DNA of 64,000 nucleotides from Palsa-504 sp963800415 (GTDB lineage: Bacteria; Actinomycetota; Actinomycetes; Streptosporangiales; Streptosporangiaceae). Below the pieces are notes generated by a model. The model was not told where the DNA came from. It searched no databases and was given only the letters and a program-made list of their open reading frames with translations. Numbering within the stretch: position 1 is the first letter of the stretch; each line of letters starts with the position of its first letter. Positions 35,667-45,038 of the stretch are shown here, piece by piece. The position numbers and the translations under genes are program-made. Location: NCBI GenBank assembly GCA_963800415.1, contig CAWDBS010000004.1, positions 10,287-74,286 on the forward strand, given 5' to 3'.

Positions 35667-36025
35667 ACCGGCACGTTACCTCGGCCGAGCCGCCGGGCCG
35701 GCGCGCGGTCGTGCGCGGTCGTGCGCGGTCAGCCCTTCCGGGGCTCGCCCCGGTAGGTGCCGAACGACCAGCGGTTACTCTCCCTCGGTCCGGCCTGCTG
35801 AAGGTCCCCTGTCAGCCGTTGAACCCGAGCGACGCCTCATACGTATTACTCAGCAGCATCTCGGTATCGGTTCAACCGCAGGGGTTCTAATAATTTGCGC
35901 TGGTAGTGACCCTGCTGCCAGAATCGGGACCATCAGCCCAGTGTACGGGGAGCTGGGCTGGAGTCCCGGTTCGGCGGCGCGCGGAACGTATTGACGGGGC
36001 GCCGACGTTTCACCGGGAGGGGCAC
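35667..36025. other. non-coding gap before the STAS gene
   Basis: About 360 bases. 35700-35730 carries three copies of GTGCGCGGTC. An AT-richer stretch at 35840-35905, including TTCTAATAATTTG, may contain the promoter of the STAS gene, but I cannot assign -35/-10 elements securely. Confidence 0.4.
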
Positions 36026-36544
36026 GTGATCATTCGTCTACTGGACCGCGACAGCGACGTCGCGGCAGCGCCAGACGGGGGAAGTGATGCAACCGTGATA
36101 ACCGCGGACCTTGCTGGCCCGGCATCCGGAGTCAGCCCGGCATCCGGAGTCAGCCCAGCGGGAGAACCCTCCGGAACCCCCCGCGGGGGCGGCGGGACCA
36201 AGCTAGCCCAGCTCGAGCTTTCCTGCCGGACCGGCCCGAACGGATACCAGATCGTCAGCGTGACCGGCGAACTCGACATCGCCACCGCCGATCAGGCCTA
36301 CTCCTACATCAGCGACGTCATCGACGGCCGGCCGGCGCCGGTCACCGTGGACCTGTCCGGCCTGACCTTCTGCGACGCCTCCGGGCTCGGGGCGCTGGCG
36401 CGGATCGCGCGGCACGCGCGGCAGGCCGGCCGCCAGCTCAGGCTCGCCTCGGCCCGGCCGTCGCTGGTGAAGATCATGCGGATCACCGGCCTGGACCGGG
36501 CCTTCCCCGAGCTGCACCCGTCAGCTCACGCCTACTCGGCGTGA
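36026..36544 (+). CDS. STAS-domain anti-sigma factor antagonist
   Basis: 172 residues from GTG 36026, placed by GGGAGGGG. A low-complexity start with a duplicated PASGVSP unit (18 bp repeat at 36120-36155) precedes the STAS domain (about 68-165). The phospho-acceptor Ser is in TFCDASGLGAL. Such proteins bind anti-sigma kinases, and dephosphorylation releases a sigma factor. No kinase or sigma gene is adjacent, so the partner is elsewhere. Confidence 0.85.
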   Translation: MIIRLLDRDSDVAAAPDGGSDATVITADLAGPASGVSPASGVSPAGEPSGTPRGGGGTKLAQLELSCRTGPNGYQIVSVTGELDIATADQAYSYISDVIDGRPAPVTVDLSGLTFCDASGLGALARIARHARQAGRQLRLASARPSLVKIMRITGLDRAFPELHPSAHAYSA

Positions 36545-36667
36545 GCTATCTGGCTTGATCCGCCAGATAGGGACTTACGACCATAGAGGATGCAGGCCGC
36601 CCGCGTTAAGTTTGGAGTGCTTCCGGCGTTAAATCTGACAGTAAGCGCAAGCGGAGGGACTCACGCA

Positions 36668-38806
36668 ATGGCCGACGACGTCCAAGGGCAGGCCGCAGGA
36701 GCACCCGGATCATCCGGGGTTTCCGAGGCACAGATCGCAGTGCACTGGCGCGAGGAGGAGATCTACCCGCCGCCGCCGGAGTTCGTCCAGCAGGCCAACG
36801 CCGCGGACCCGGCCATCCTGGAGCGGTTCACCGAGGACAAGTTCCCCGACTGCTTCAAGGAGTACGCCGACCTGCTGGCCTGGGACCAGCCCTGGCACAC
36901 GACGCTGGACACGAGCACCGCGCCGTTCTTCAAGTGGTTCGTCGGCGGCAGGCTGAACGCCTCGTACAATTGCGTCGACCGGCACGCAGCGGCCAGTCCG
37001 GACAAGACCGCGATCATATTCGTAGGCGAACTCGAGTCCGACGAGCCCGTGCACGTCAGCTACGCGGAGCTGCACCGGCAGGTGAACGAGTTCGCCGCGC
37101 TGCTGCGCGACTTCGCCGGCCTGGTGGCCGGCGACCGGGTGACGCTGCACATGCCCATGGTCGCCGAGCTGCCGGTCACCATGCTCGCCTGCGCGCGGCT
37201 GGGCGTCATCCACTCGGAGGTGTTCGGCGGGTTCAGCGGCACCGCCTGCGGCCAGCGGATCGCCGACTCGGGCAGCCGCGTCCTGATCACCATGGACGGC
37301 TATTACCGGGCCGGCAAGATGACCGATCACAAGGTCAAGGCCGACGAGGCCCTCGACGTGGCGGTCAAGGAAGGGCAGGAAGTCGACAAGGTGCTGGTCT
37401 GGCGGCGCCGCCCCGGTCAGTACGCCTCGCAGACCCCGATGGTGGACGGCAGGGACTTCTTCGTCGACGAGGTGCTCGCGGAGCACGCCGGAAAGACCGT
37501 CGAGCCGGTCTCCATGCCCGCCGAGGCGCCGCTGTTCCTGATGTACACCAGCGGCACCACCGGCCGCCCGAAGGGCTGCCAGCACAGCACCGGCGGATAC
37601 ATGGCCTACGTGGCCGGGACGTCGAAGTACTACCAGGACATCCACCCGGACGACGTGTACTGGTGCATGGCCGACATCGGCTGGATCACCGGCCACTCCT
37701 ACATCGTCTACGGCCCGCTGGCGCTGGGCACCACCACCGTGATCTACGAGGGCGTCCCCAACTATCCCGACGGCGGGCGGCCGTGGCGGATCGCGGAGAA
37801 GCTCGGGGTGAACATCTTCCACACCTCGCCCACCGCGATCCGGATGCTGCGCAAGGTAGGCCCGGACGAGCCGGCGAAATACAACTACCACTTCAAGTCG
37901 ATGACGACCGTCGGCGAGCCGATCGAGCCGGAGGTCTGGCGGTGGTACTACACCGAGGTCGGCAAGGGCGCGGCGGCGATCACCGACACCTGGTGGCAGA
38001 CCGAGAACGGCGGCTTCCTCGGCAGCACCCTGCCCGGTCTGCAGCCGATGAAGCCCGGTAGCTGCGGCCCCGGTGTGCTCGGCGTCTACCCGGTGATCTA
38101 CGACGAGAACGGCGACGAGGTGCCGCAGGGCAGCGGCAAGGCGGGCAACATCTGCATCCGCAACCCCTGGCCCGGGATCTTCCAGACGATCTGGGGCGAC
38201 CCGGATCGGTTCCTGTCCACCTATTTCCGGAAGTACAACAAGAACCCGGACAGCAAGGACTGGCACGACTGGCCGTACTTCACCAATGACGGGGCGGTCC
38301 AGGCGGCCGACGGGTACTTCCGGATCCTGGGCCGCGTGGATGACGTGATCAACGTGGCCGGGCACCGGCTCGGCACCAAGGAGATCGAGTCGGCGGCGCT
38401 GACCGTGCCGGAGGTCGCCGAGGCGGCCGCGGTGCCGGTGATCGACGACATCCGGGGCCGCATCGTGGAGGTGTATGTCTCGCTCAAGCCTGGCTTCGAG
38501 CCGGGCAAGGAGATGGAGGACAAGGTCAGCAAGGCGATCGAGACCCAGATCGGCAAGATCGCGCGGCCGAAGAACGTCTGGATCGTCCCCGACATGCCGA
38601 AGACCAGGTCCGGCAAGATCATGCGCCGGGTCATCGCGTCCGTCTCCAACTTCGCCGACGTCGGCGACGTGACCACGCTCGCCAACCCTGAGATCGTGGA
38701 GGAGATCCGGCACCACGTGCAGGCGGAGAAGGCCGCGCACGGCGAGGTGCCGCGCGAGCTCACCGAGGCCGAGGCGGCCGAGATCAAGGCGTTCGGCTCG
38801 GAGTAA
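36668..38806 (+). CDS. acsA: acetyl-CoA synthetase
   Basis: 712 residues from ATG 36668, with GGAGGG upstream. ANL superfamily: P-loop-like motif YTSGTTGRPKGCQHSTGG, ADIGWITGHSYIVYGPL, DTWWQTENG and the C-terminal catalytic Lys in TRSGKIMRRV. It activates acetate to acetyl-CoA via acetyl-AMP. The Lys in that last motif is the site of acetylation control in the family. Longer than average because of an N-terminal extension. A strong terminator follows. Confidence 0.95.
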   Translation: MADDVQGQAAGAPGSSGVSEAQIAVHWREEEIYPPPPEFVQQANAADPAILERFTEDKFPDCFKEYADLLAWDQPWHTTLDTSTAPFFKWFVGGRLNASYNCVDRHAAASPDKTAIIFVGELESDEPVHVSYAELHRQVNEFAALLRDFAGLVAGDRVTLHMPMVAELPVTMLACARLGVIHSEVFGGFSGTACGQRIADSGSRVLITMDGYYRAGKMTDHKVKADEALDVAVKEGQEVDKVLVWRRRPGQYASQTPMVDGRDFFVDEVLAEHAGKTVEPVSMPAEAPLFLMYTSGTTGRPKGCQHSTGGYMAYVAGTSKYYQDIHPDDVYWCMADIGWITGHSYIVYGPLALGTTTVIYEGVPNYPDGGRPWRIAEKLGVNIFHTSPTAIRMLRKVGPDEPAKYNYHFKSMTTVGEPIEPEVWRWYYTEVGKGAAAITDTWWQTENGGFLGSTLPGLQPMKPGSCGPGVLGVYPVIYDENGDEVPQGSGKAGNICIRNPWPGIFQTIWGDPDRFLSTYFRKYNKNPDSKDWHDWPYFTNDGAVQAADGYFRILGRVDDVINVAGHRLGTKEIESAALTVPEVAEAAAVPVIDDIRGRIVEVYVSLKPGFEPGKEMEDKVSKAIETQIGKIARPKNVWIVPDMPKTRSGKIMRRVIASVSNFADVGDVTTLANPEIVEEIRHHVQAEKAAHGEVPRELTEAEAAEIKAFGSE

Positions 38807-38825
38807 CCGAGGCCGTTTCCGTCCG

Positions 38826-38870
38826 CGTCCGGCGGGCCGCCGCAACCAGGTGGCCCGCCGGACGTATTTC
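38826..38870 (+). terminator. Rho-independent terminator after acsA
   Basis: 13 bp perfect stem, CGTCCGGCGGGCC at 38826-38838 with 38852-38864, then TATTTCTGTCT. The best T-tract terminator in the window. From here to 39147 there is no gene. Confidence 0.85.
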
Positions 38871-39147
38871 TGTCTCCATTTCCGCCGAACGGCCGGGCGC
38901 GTGCTGCCACGCACGCCCCCCTGCGGCCGGTGGCACAGGTCATCTCTTTACGGGACCTTCGTCTCTGTGACACCAGGGCGCCCTGCGGTGTGCTGAAAAC
39001 GAACGGGAGGGATCCCGGGTCGACGCAGAGACAACGGTGACCGCTCCGATGAGGACGGGCGCCGCTCACCACGCAATCGAAATCCGCGACAAGCGGAGGC
39101 GAGACCCCTCCCGTTCTACAAGCAACGCGGAAGGGGCGACGGCGAGA

Positions 39148-39828
39148 ATGAGGGCCAGGGTGAAGGACGTGATGACCACCCGGGTCGTGGCAGTCAGGAA
39201 AGACGCCACGTTCAAGGACATCGCCGCCTTGCTCACCGAGCACCGGGTCAGCGCATTTCCCGTCCTGGACGAGGAGGATAAGGTCATCGGCGTCGTGTCC
39301 GAGGCCGACCTGCTGTCCAAGGAAGCCCTGGTCGCGGACATCGGGGCGCTGGCCGCGCGGCTCGGGCGCACCAACGGTTCGCCTTATCACGACGAATTCG
39401 CCAAGGCGGCCGCGGTGACCGCCGTCGACCTCATGACCAAGCCACCGGTCGTGGTGACGCCGGACGAGGCCGTCACCAGCGCCGCCCGCCTTATGTACCA
39501 CGGCAGGGTCAAGCGCCTCCCGGTGGTCGGGGTAAAAGGCGAGCTGGTCGGGATCGTCAGCCGGGCCGACGTGCTGAGCGTCTATAGCCGCCCGGATGGG
39601 GAAATCCGCCAGGAAATCGAGGAGAACGTGATCCTAAGCGAATCTCTCGCCGATCCGGACCGTTTCGGGGTCACCGTCTCCGACGGCATTGTCACCCTCG
39701 AAGGTCACCCGGAAACCGCGGCGAAGGGGCGCGACATCGTGGCCGAAGCCTGGCACGTCGAGGGCGTCGTATCGGTGCGCGACCGCCTGACCTATCCGGA
39801 AGGCCCGACCTACCCAGAAGGACAGTAA
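39148..39828 (+). CDS. CBS-domain pair plus BON domain protein
   Basis: 226 residues from ATG 39148 (MRARVKDVMTTRVV); an in-frame GTG at 39037 would add an unconvincing basic leader. Two CBS motifs (VKDVMTTRVVAVRKDATFKDIAALL; AVDLMTKPPVVVTPDEAVTSAARLM), each ending in a GIVSxADxL strand, form a Bateman module that may bind adenine nucleotides. A BON domain (about 155-220, VTVSDGIVTLEGHPET) follows. CBS-BON proteins are frequent in actinobacteria and tied to dormancy or stress responses; their ligand here is unknown. Confidence 0.88.
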   Translation: MRARVKDVMTTRVVAVRKDATFKDIAALLTEHRVSAFPVLDEEDKVIGVVSEADLLSKEALVADIGALAARLGRTNGSPYHDEFAKAAAVTAVDLMTKPPVVVTPDEAVTSAARLMYHGRVKRLPVVGVKGELVGIVSRADVLSVYSRPDGEIRQEIEENVILSESLADPDRFGVTVSDGIVTLEGHPETAAKGRDIVAEAWHVEGVVSVRDRLTYPEGPTYPEGQ

Positions 39829-39832
39829 CCCG

Positions 39833-40075
39833 ATGTACCCGAATACCGCACTTTCCGCCTGGCAGCTGGCCATCATGGCCATCGTCCCGGTCGTGACGCT
39901 GGTCGCATGGCTCGTCGCCATCTACGTCGCCGCCAGGGAGCCAGGCGGGCAGCACCAGGCGGCGGCTGGTTCATCCCCCGTTGGATCAGCCACCGCCGAC
40001 CCCGGATCCCGCACGCCGGCCACGGTCGGCGGCCGGGACCCGGAGCGGCCGCCGACCGACCAGGCGGCCGCGTAG
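39833..40075 (+). CDS. small membrane protein
   Basis: 80 residues, 4 bases after the CBS-BON stop and with AAGGA upstream. One membrane helix (about 10-33: WQLAIMAIVPVVTLVAWLVAIYVA) and a hydrophilic, Pro/Gly-rich cytoplasmic tail. No family recognised. Coupling to the CBS-BON gene suggests a shared role, perhaps as its membrane anchor; this is inference. Confidence 0.65.
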   Translation: MYPNTALSAWQLAIMAIVPVVTLVAWLVAIYVAAREPGGQHQAAAGSSPVGSATADPGSRTPATVGGRDPERPPTDQAAA

Positions 40076-40077
40076 GT

Positions 40078-40115
40078 CCGGAGGCCGGATGTCACTGCCG
40101 CCATCCGGCCTCCGG
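40078..40115. terminator. bidirectional hairpin terminator
   Basis: 14 bp perfect stem, CCGGAGGCCGGATG at 40078-40091 with 40102-40115. It lies between the small membrane protein gene (plus) and the DUF427 gene (minus). Confidence 0.85.
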
Positions 40116-40129
40116 CCGGTTAGCCTGGT

Positions 40130-40924
40130 TCAGGCGGGCTGGCCGACCTCGGTAGTCAGCTCGTCGTGCCGGAAGCACAGGTACCCGCTGATGGCGGCGG
40201 AGTCGCCCTCCGCCTCCGGGTAGGACCAGACGGCATCGGTGAGCTTGCGGTCGCCCGTGCTGACCGTCCAGTACGAGGCCGTGCCCTTGTAGGGGCTATG
40301 GGTGTGGGTGTCGCTCTCCTCGAGCAGGTCCTGGCGGACGTCGGCGGCCGGGATGTAGAAGCGGTTCGGCAGCCCGGTCTCCGAGAGCAGCAGCGGCCTG
40401 CTGGTCTCGGCCAGCACCGTGTCGCCAAGCAGGACGCGGACGGGCCGGGAGGAACGGCGCACGTCCACCCGGTGGTACGGATCGCGCAGGTGACCCTCGA
40501 CGCGCTCGTCCTCGTCGTACCACTCGTCCATGGCGTTCCAGTAAAAGCCCGCGTACCCGCGCAGCCAGCTCGACTCGTCGTTCGGCTCCGGGTAGGCCCA
40601 GATGGCGTTCTCCGCGACCTGCCCGCCGGCCGTCACCGTCCAGTAGGACGCGGTGCCCTTGAACGGGCAGTACGTGTGGTGGTCGGTGGACGTCAGCAGA
40701 TCAGCCCGGATGTCGTCCTGCGGCACGTACAGCTGCGGCCGCAGCCCGGTCTCGTGCAGCAGCACGGCCCGGTCCGTGTCGACCACGGTCGCGCCGCCGA
40801 GGGTCGCTCGCACGCGGCGCGGGAACTCATGCATCAGCAGCTTGTGCGCGGGACCGTCGACCCGGTAGTTGACGGTCTCCGGCGGGTGACCGGATAGCGG
40901 GCCGGAGGAAGTGGTCAGGGACAT
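40130..40924 (-). CDS. tandem DUF427 protein
   Basis: 264 residues holding two DUF427 (PF04248) domains: about 30-125 with CPFKGTASYW and 150-250 with SPYKGTASYW. Each has the pattern VVDTDRAVLLHETGLRPQLYVP / VLAETSRPLLLSETGLPNRFYIP before it and an AIWAYPEP-like ending. Two-domain versions are common in actinobacteria. The biochemical role is unknown to me. It is a cytosolic protein with no neighbours in operon. Confidence 0.85.
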   Translation of the reverse strand: MSLTTSSGPLSGHPPETVNYRVDGPAHKLLMHEFPRRVRATLGGATVVDTDRAVLLHETGLRPQLYVPQDDIRADLLTSTDHHTYCPFKGTASYWTVTAGGQVAENAIWAYPEPNDESSWLRGYAGFYWNAMDEWYDEDERVEGHLRDPYHRVDVRRSSRPVRVLLGDTVLAETSRPLLLSETGLPNRFYIPAADVRQDLLEESDTHTHSPYKGTASYWTVSTGDRKLTDAVWSYPEAEGDSAAISGYLCFRHDELTTEVGQPA

Positions 40925-41075
40925 CGGCTCTCCTCACAGTTCGTCTACGGCTGTAGTAACCGGCCCCGGCGCCCCCAGCTTCCCCGCATCCGGACAAACC
41001 GGGCACTATAACCTGCCTTCGAAATTATCGCGTGGCGAGAAAAGAGGCACGGATTGAGAGCCAGCCCGCGCGGAC

Positions 41076-41624
41076 TCAGAGCCAGCCCGCGCGGATGCCG
41101 ACCGCACCCGCTTCCGCCTCGTCCCGCGGCGGGTTGCCGAGCTCGCCGGAACGCACCTTCTCGAGCAGCCTGCGGGTCACGTCCACGATCTCGGGCGCGG
41201 CGCCGCGCAGGCTCTCCGCGTCGCCCGGGCCGACCGCCTCGGCCGGGAACCCGGCCGAGGTGAGCAGGCCGTCCAGGTCGGCCAGCCGGGCGCCCAGCCA
41301 GCCGAGCGGATCGGCGGACAGCTCCCTGACGAAGACCCGGCGCCCGGGCTCCCAGCCGGTGAAGGCCGGGTGGTGGTGCGCGCGATCGAAGCTGCCCGCC
41401 GGGCCCGCGACCGATTCCAGCAGGTCGGCCCGCCAGACCGGCTGGCCGACCTCGATCGGCTGAGCCGAGAAGATCGATCCGTTGAGCGGGCCGTGGCCGA
41501 GCATCCTCAGCTCAAGCCGGACACCGTGCTCGGCGCCCTCCTGTCCCCTGGGCGGCCGGGGGTTGACGAAGTACAGGTCGCCGACGAGCACGCCGACCCG
41601 GTCAAAACCGAAGGCGTAGAGCAT
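41076..41624 (-). CDS. conserved hypothetical protein
   Basis: 182 residues, ATG at 41624 (MLYAFGFDRVGVLVGDLYFVNP). No membrane segment or signal. Motifs include PRPPRGQEGAEHGVRLELR and HHHPAFTGWEPGRRVF; the His-rich turn might bind metal. Family not recognised. An exact 17-18 bp repeat (GAGCCAGCCCGCGCGGA) spans its stop codon at 41058-41095. Confidence 0.7.
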   Translation of the reverse strand: MLYAFGFDRVGVLVGDLYFVNPRPPRGQEGAEHGVRLELRMLGHGPLNGSIFSAQPIEVGQPVWRADLLESVAGPAGSFDRAHHHPAFTGWEPGRRVFVRELSADPLGWLGARLADLDGLLTSAGFPAEAVGPGDAESLRGAAPEIVDVTRRLLEKVRSGELGNPPRDEAEAGAVGIRAGWL

Positions 41625-41707
41625 CCCTCAGGTTCCCTCTCCTCGCTGATCTCGTGCGCCGGGCCCGGGCGGACGAGTGAGTTGACCCCCCTCCGTCCGC
41701 TCTGTAC

Positions 41708-41995
41708 TCATCTTTTGCGGATCTCGTCGAGGCCCGCGCTGCCGAGGCTCGCCTCCTCGGACAGGTAGTTCTCGACGAGCAAGCGCATCATGGTAGAGCG
41801 CGCGGTATGCCAGCCGCTCGCGATCACCGTCGCCGCCCGGTCCGCCGCGGCCGCCGGATCGACATGGAATGGCTGCGGATCGAATTCTTTAGCGAAAGCT
41901 ATGATGCCAGCTCGGTCGACGCTGACGCTGCCGCACTCGTAGGTGGCCCCGAGCGCGTAGTCCTCGAAGTAGCTCAGCCCGTGATCGTTCACCAT
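41708..41995 (-). CDS. MaoC-like hydratase, C-terminally truncated
   Basis: 95 residues where the family has about 150. The N-terminal hot-dog half is present: YFEDYALGATYECGSVSV, FAKEFDPQPFHVDPAAA with the catalytic Asp and His, and ASGWHTARSTMRLL-like sequence. After GLDEIRKR it stops, before the second strand layer (usually PVRPGDTLR...). No continuation is visible in the other frames of the 83 bases that follow. Probably inactive, though the catalytic residues remain. Confidence 0.75.
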   Translation of the reverse strand: MVNDHGLSYFEDYALGATYECGSVSVDRAGIIAFAKEFDPQPFHVDPAAAADRAATVIASGWHTARSTMMRLLVENYLSEEASLGSAGLDEIRKR

Positions 41996-42224
41996 CGCAG
42001 TATCTCAGCACCGGCACGGCGCCAGCTTCAAGATCACAGAAGAGTCACAGAAATACTTCAATTTCCCTGCGAGCCGCGGGCGGTTGCTGCCATGCTTCCG
42101 CAGACGGTACAGACCACGAAAGCAACAAAAAGCCACATCAGTCACATGCAGTGACCGGAAAAGCTCGCCGAAAGGCCCGTCCGCGGGACAAGTAGGCGGG
42201 TACGGAAACTACCTGGGGAGTTCT

Positions 42225-43007
42225 GTGGATTCAACGCACCTGCACCGCCGCCCCCGGAAGATCCGACGAACGGGCCGGCACAGCACACCGTCGCAGGTAG
42301 AGAAGGTGGCGGAGAAGGCGGTCAAGGCCGCCCCCGCGGTAGCGATCACCGGCGCGCTCGTCGCGCTGCCGGCGGCGGCGAACGCCAGTGTGAAGACGCC
42401 CGCCAAGGCCACGACCGTGACCGGGCAGGCGCGCACCGACGCCCTCGTCCGGCGCGCCGCCCAGCCGGTCCCCCGTATCTACACCGTCCGTTCGGGCGAC
42501 ACGCTGTCCGCGATCGCGGCGAAATTCTACCACAACCCTGGTCGCTGGCAGTGGATCTGGGCGGCGAACCGGTCCAAGATCAGCAACCCCAACAGCATCT
42601 ACGTCGGCGAGAAGCTGACGATCCCGTACCACGCGCCGAGCGGCACGACCTCCTACACGCCGCGGCACGCCAAGGCCCCGGCCGCCGTGCTGACCTCCTC
42701 GGCGAGCACGCTGAGCGGCACGCTCGGCTGCTCCGGCCTCGAGGCCCTCTGGGAGGCAGCGGGCGGTTCGCACGCCGAGGCCTTCATGGCAGCCGAGATC
42801 GCCATGGCGGAATCCGGTGGCAGGCAGTACGCCTATAGCCCCACCAATGACTACGGCTACTGGCAGATCAACGGAGGCCACGGGCCGGCGCTGGCCACCT
42901 TCAACCCGCTCGGGAACGCCAAGGCCGCGATCGCCATCTCCAGCAACGGGAGCAACTGGTATCCGTGGACCACCTACGTCACCGGCGCCTACCGCGGGCG
43001 CTGCTGA
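42225..43007 (+). CDS. LysM and lysozyme-like (transglycosylase/Rpf-type) secreted protein
   Basis: 260 residues from GTG 42225, placed by GGGGAG 5 bases upstream. Basic N-terminus with a hydrophobic segment (35-55) as export signal, LysM domain 85-134 (YTVRSGDTLSAIAAKFY to YVGEKLTIPY), Ser/Ala linker, then a lysozyme-like domain with AMAESGG (candidate catalytic Glu) and DYGYWQINGGHG, ending in Cys. It binds and cleaves peptidoglycan, like resuscitation-promoting factors and their relatives. 41996-42224 is its upstream region; I found no c-di-AMP riboswitch core there. Confidence 0.88.
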   Translation: MDSTHLHRRPRKIRRTGRHSTPSQVEKVAEKAVKAAPAVAITGALVALPAAANASVKTPAKATTVTGQARTDALVRRAAQPVPRIYTVRSGDTLSAIAAKFYHNPGRWQWIWAANRSKISNPNSIYVGEKLTIPYHAPSGTTSYTPRHAKAPAAVLTSSASTLSGTLGCSGLEALWEAAGGSHAEAFMAAEIAMAESGGRQYAYSPTNDYGYWQINGGHGPALATFNPLGNAKAAIAISSNGSNWYPWTTYVTGAYRGRC

Positions 43008-43064
43008 GCGCCATTGAGCGCCGCTGAGCGCCGCTGAGAGCCATTGAGCGCCGCTGAGCGCCGC
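43005..43064. repeat. 10 bp tandem repeat starting in a stop codon
   Basis: Six copies of TGAGCGCC(A/G)(T/C), one with AGAGCC, starting with the stop codon of the LysM gene. It fills most of the gap to mtnA. Confidence 0.85.
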
Positions 43065-43118
43065 CGGTCTGCGGGGCGGGCCAAGGTAGCACCATCTCGG
43101 GCCGCGTAGGTTCGGGGT

Positions 43119-44126
<1,008 letters not shown>

Positions 44127-44160
44127 TCCGGCCCGCTGATCCGGCGCCCCGCGGCGGACG

Positions 44161-44961
44161 TCAGTCCGCGGACGGCCGCTCGAAGCTGAACTGGCTCTCC
44201 CGGTCGGTGAACCCGCAGGCGCGGTAGACCCGGATGGCCACGTCGGCGGGGTCGGCCACGATGACGAGGGTGCCCGCGCCGAGCACCTCGCGCCCGTAGC
44301 AGCCCGCGTGCCAGACCAACGTCCCGGCCAGGCCCTGGCGCCGGGCCGCCGGGTCGGTCTCGACGTGCTGGTACCGGGCGTATCCGCCGCCCGCGTCGAG
44401 CAGCCCGAGCTGGGCGACCAGCCGCCCGCCCGCGAAAGCGCCGAACCACGCCCCGTGGCCGTCCTGGGTGAGCCGCCGCCGGGCCGCCGCCCGGCGCTCC
44501 TGGTAGTCGCCCACCTCACCGTCGTCGTAGCAGCGCTGGCCGAGCTCGGCCGATTGCCGCCAGTCGGCGTCGGACGCCAGCGGCCGGATCTCGGCCTCGG
44601 TGTTGGGATGCGGCGGCGGCTGGACGGCGGCGCAGGTGAGCACGGTGTCGTGCCGCGCTTCCAGCCCGGCGGCGATGAACTCCAGCGGGACCACGTGGTC
44701 CTCGCCAGCTCCGTCCTCGCCGGTACTGTCTATGCCGAGCGCGACGTGCCGGGCCAGCGGGAACTCGGCGGCGAACCGGGCCAGCCAGCTGTCCCCGGCG
44801 CCGGCCCCCGGCCACGCGGCGAGCAGCAGGAAGTTCCCCCACCAGAAATCCGGGTTGTCCGGGCTGCGGACGACCAGGCAGTCGCCGCGGCCGGTGACCT
44901 CGGCGCCCTCGAGCACCCGCAATGCCAGGTCGGTCTGGTAGCCGAGCGAAGTAACCCGCAC
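44161..44961 (-). CDS. GNAT-family N-acetyltransferase
   Basis: 266 residues. The C-terminal half holds the GNAT core: VAQLGLLDAGGGYARYQHVETDPAARRQGLAGTLV (acetyl-CoA loop RRQGLA) and VIVADPADVAIRVYRACGFTDRE. The N-terminal half (about 120 residues) is a diverged, possibly duplicated GNAT-like region with WWGNFLLL. Substrate unknown. Convergent with mtnA. Confidence 0.85.
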   Translation of the reverse strand: MRVTSLGYQTDLALRVLEGAEVTGRGDCLVVRSPDNPDFWWGNFLLLAAWPGAGAGDSWLARFAAEFPLARHVALGIDSTGEDGAGEDHVVPLEFIAAGLEARHDTVLTCAAVQPPPHPNTEAEIRPLASDADWRQSAELGQRCYDDGEVGDYQERRAAARRRLTQDGHGAWFGAFAGGRLVAQLGLLDAGGGYARYQHVETDPAARRQGLAGTLVWHAGCYGREVLGAGTLVIVADPADVAIRVYRACGFTDRESQFSFERPSAD

Positions 44962-45038
44962 GGCCCGAGCCTAGGGCATCTACCTGCGGGAGGCAGCGTC
45001 CTGGCCGGCTTGTTCCGCGAGGCGATAGGTTCCCTGGT

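Noticed and set aside
42000..42224. c-di-AMP (ydaO-type) riboswitch ahead of the LysM/lysozyme-like gene, as is common for actinobacterial wall hydrolases
   Set aside because: The conserved core (GGGGAACC, GGGUGAA and the CCGACAGCUAACC block) is not present; the same search before the L,D-transpeptidase at 8441 also failed.
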